Shown: one piece after another, positions 62,254-64,000 of the stretch
Layout of the letters: each line of letters begins with the position of its first letter
Position numbering within the stretch: the first letter of the stretch is position 1
NCBI GenBank assembly: GCA_964550655.1
Contig: CAZKAQ010000002.1
Coordinates: forward strand, 1 to 64,000
Reading direction: 5' to 3'
Length of the DNA: 64,000 nt
From: GCA-1730015 sp964550655
Lineage (GTDB): Bacteria; Pseudomonadota; Gammaproteobacteria; Granulosicoccales; Granulosicoccaceae
Translations under genes and position numbers: made by a program
The notes under the pieces: generated by a model
What the model was told of the DNA's origin: nothing
Seen by the model: the letters and a program-made list of their open reading frames with translations, nothing else
The model's database searches: none

Positions 62254-63186
62254 GTGATTTGCCAACGTACCTTAAACAATCCCATACACGCTACAGGTGT
62301 AGGACTGCACACGGGTCGCAAAGTCTATCTGACTTTGTCTCCGGCCCCGGTGAACACCGGCATTGTGTTCCGTCGCCATGCGGGAGATCGTGTAGCTGAC
62401 ATTGCAGCGACCGCGTTGAATGTAGTGTCTACCGAGCTTGCAACGACGATCGGCGATAATGACGGTAACACTGTTTCGACGATTGAACATTTGATGGCGG
62501 CTTTCGCCGGTCTCGGCATCGATAACTGTTTTGTTGATGTCAGTGCTCGCGAAGTGCCGATTATGGATGGCAGCTCGGCTCCGTTCATCTTCCTGATTCA
62601 GTCAGCTGGCATACGAGAGCAGGCGGCAGCGAAGCGGTTTATCAGAATCAAGAAGCCACTCTATTTTGAAGAAGACGACAAATGGGTTCGCTTTGACCCG
62701 TATGACGGATTCCGTGTCAACTTTGAAATCAATTTTAAGCATCCGGCAATCTCTGAAGGTTCTCAGCGAGCCTCTATAGATTTTTCGTCATCGTCTTTTG
62801 TACGCGAAATCAGCAGAGCCAGAACCTTTGGTTTTATGAGCGATATCGAAGCGCTTCGAGAGCGCAATCTGGCGTTAGGCGGCTGCCTCGATAACGCGAT
62901 CGTTGTTGATAATTACAAAGTGCTCAACACAGACGGGCTGCGCTATGGCGATGAATTTGTTCGTCACAAGATTCTCGACGCAATCGGCGATCTCTTTCAG
63001 CTTGGTTGCAGCGTGATCGGTGAGTTTTCGGGTTACAAATCCGGGCACGGCCTGAACAATATGCTGGTGCGTGAATTGATTTCACGGCCGGATGCCTGGG
63101 AAGAGGTGACTTTTGATGAGAATCAGAGCCCGATCGCATACACCCAGCCGCTGGTTGCAGCGGCACCGGAACTGCAGCCGGCCTGA
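62254..63186 (+). CDS. lpxC: UDP-3-O-acyl-N-acetylglucosamine deacetylase
   Basis: LpxC catalyses the first committed step of lipid A synthesis and is the main control point of the pathway. The protein starts with GTG at 62254, 10 nt after AAGGA. The 310-residue zinc amidase has the N-terminal HATGVGLHTGRKV, the zinc ligands His79 in STIEHLMAA and the HKILDAIGD pair, and SGHGLNNML with the catalytic histidine. The C-terminus ends AAAPELQPA. FtsH-dependent degradation seen in Escherichia coli cannot be judged here. It is convergent with the DUF721 gene. Confidence 0.97.
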   Translation: MICQRTLNNPIHATGVGLHTGRKVYLTLSPAPVNTGIVFRRHAGDRVADIAATALNVVSTELATTIGDNDGNTVSTIEHLMAAFAGLGIDNCFVDVSAREVPIMDGSSAPFIFLIQSAGIREQAAAKRFIRIKKPLYFEEDDKWVRFDPYDGFRVNFEINFKHPAISEGSQRASIDFSSSSFVREISRARTFGFMSDIEALRERNLALGGCLDNAIVVDNYKVLNTDGLRYGDEFVRHKILDAIGDLFQLGCSVIGEFSGYKSGHGLNNMLVRELISRPDAWEEVTFDENQSPIAYTQPLVAAAPELQPA

Positions 63187-63215
63187 GTGACAGCCTGGTT
63201 GGGGGGTAGTGCCAG

Positions 63216-63509
63216 CTAGTCTGCCGGCGCTCTTGTTGTCGGCTTCGGCACTGTTCGCGCCTGCACGTCAACGACTTTGAGGTTTTCTTTTTCAAAAACA
63301 TCAATGATTTCAGCGCTGTAAAATCGCATCCGGCTGGTCCATTCAGGGGCGTCAGAGAATATTGTCAATTTGCCATTATCGAGACTGGCGTAGCTTACCT
63401 TCGCCAGGAACTCTGTCGGCAGAGCCTTTTCTAATACTTTCTTTAAGTCTTGCCACTGGCGCGAACGCCGCACTAGCTCTGAATCAAGGAAACTGTTTAT
63501 CTCTTGCAT
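63216..63509 (-). CDS. DUF721/DciA-like protein
   Basis: A 97-residue protein resembling the DUF721 (DciA) family, in which members load or assist the replicative helicase DnaB in bacteria lacking DnaC. The N-terminal part with FLDSELVRRSRQW, the LPTEFLAKVSYASLDNGKLTIF strand region, and PEWTSRMRFYSAEII match the KH-like domain. DUF721 genes often lie between lpxC and secA in non-enteric gammaproteobacteria. It is short, having only the KH-like domain and a small tail, and is on the opposite strand to both neighbours. Confidence 0.8.
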   Translation of the reverse strand: MQEINSFLDSELVRRSRQWQDLKKVLEKALPTEFLAKVSYASLDNGKLTIFSDAPEWTSRMRFYSAEIIDVFEKENLKVVDVQARTVPKPTTRAPAD

Positions 63510-63788
63510 ATCACCAGTTTATCCAAAGTTGTCCCTTGCAGCCAATTGCTTGACTGCATGCTGTATCAAGCTGAGCGTCAAAATTGCATAGTGTTCTGGT
63601 TGACGGCTCTTAAACTGGAAAAAGTATCTACTTGTCCCCATGCTCTATATGCAAGCCGGAAACGGGAAAGCTTTTTCAGCAGTCCATATCTGACAGCCAA
63701 ACTGATATTATTCCCGGGGTTCAAACACTTGCGGTCGCAACAGCGTCCGCCACGCACAGCGCAGGATCAGCGATGATTGGTAAGCCAG

Positions 63789-64000
63789 ATGTTCGGTAAC
63801 TTAGTTAAAAAATTTGTTGGCAGTCGAAACGACCGCCTGGTCAAGCAATATGCGCAGACAGTAAGTGGTGCGACAGCACTAAGTGATGAAATGGCTGCTC
63901 TCACTGATGAGCAGCTGAAGGGTAAAACAGAAGAGTTCAAGACTCGACTGGCCAACGGTGCCACACTGGACGACCTGCTGCTCGAAGTTTTTGCCGCCGT
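63789..64000 (+). CDS. secA: Preprotein translocase ATPase SecA (5' part, runs off the window)
   Basis: SecA drives post-translational export through SecYEG. Only the first 70 codons are in the window, starting at the ATG at 63789. They give the canonical N-terminus: MFGNLVKKFVGSRNDRLVKQ followed by DEQLKGKTEEFKTRLANGATLDDLL, the start of nucleotide-binding domain 1. The Walker motifs lie beyond the end. It is about 280 nt downstream of the DUF721 gene. A possible upstream open frame ends 12 nt before the start. Confidence 0.96.
   Translation, partial: MFGNLVKKFVGSRNDRLVKQYAQTVSGATALSDEMAALTDEQLKGKTEEFKTRLANGATLDDLLLEVFAA

Noticed and set aside
60520..62310. Identical ten-residue NPIHATGVGL in FtsA and LpxC
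   Set aside because: The segment is native to both families at unrelated positions and the DNA differs at several codon third positions, so it is convergence rather than duplication.

Overview
The window is 64 kb of densely packed chromosome from a gammaproteobacterium outside the Enterobacterales. The evidence is a dcw cluster in gammaproteobacterial order, a kdsD-kdsC-lptCAB-rpoN-hpf-ptsN-rapZ-ptsH block, sspAB behind petABC, a split class II ribonucleotide reductase (nrdJa/nrdJb) as in Pseudomonas, a short-form HisG, and a DciA-type (DUF721) gene between lpxC and secA. I cannot name the genus. Almost everything is housekeeping. I see no CRISPR array, tRNA, rRNA, complete IS element, prophage or recognisable defence island.

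Layout: (a) 1-0.2 kb, a MITE-like element. (b) 0.2-9.5 kb, a lipid A acyltransferase (-), then dtd, hisBHAFIE, tatABC, gpmI and a phzF-like gene (+). (c) 9.5-14.4 kb, a minus-strand ABC ATPase, FtsX-type permease and AttH/CrtC-like lipoprotein, plus a small membrane protein. (d) 14.6-18.2 kb, nrdJa-nrdJb with a long, structured upstream region. (e) 18.2-30.9 kb, minus-strand envelope and nitrogen-PTS genes: mlaA, kdsD, kdsC, lptC, lptA, lptB, rpoN, hpf, ptsN, rapZ, ptsH, ptsI, mgtE. (f) 31.3-36.5 kb, mlaC, murA, hisG, a DAHP synthase, hisD (+). (g) 37.0-40.9 kb, petABC (cytochrome bc1) and sspAB. (h) 40.9-44.8 kb, yraN and lpoA (-), rsmI and rnpB (+). (i) 45.2-63.2 kb, the complete dcw cluster mraZ-rsmH-ftsL-ftsI-murE-murF-mraY-murD-ftsW-murG-murC-ddl-ftsQ-ftsA-ftsZ-lpxC, mostly with 1-10 nt gene overlaps. 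(j) the DUF721 gene (-) and the start of secA (+), which runs off the window.

The genes cooperate in three themes. Envelope: peptidoglycan precursors (murA to ddl), divisome (ftsLIWQAZ, lpoA), LPS (lpxC, kdsCD, lptABC, acyltransferase) and lipid asymmetry (mlaA, mlaC). Histidine: hisBHAFIE and hisG/hisD in two loci, with hisC and the expected hisZ not in the window. Export and respiration: tatABC would export the Rieske protein PetA, whose twin-arginine signal is encoded here.

I did not find a convincing new system. The observations most worth a second look are the TTAG-flanked MITE and a matching solo end after ptsI, a nested inverted repeat with NrdR-like boxes upstream of nrdJa, three consecutive hairpins between ftsZ and lpxC, an acidic DEL-repeat tail on MlaA, a DAHP synthase gene inside a hisG-hisD operon, a candidate MraZ operator, and mla genes apparently split from their partners.
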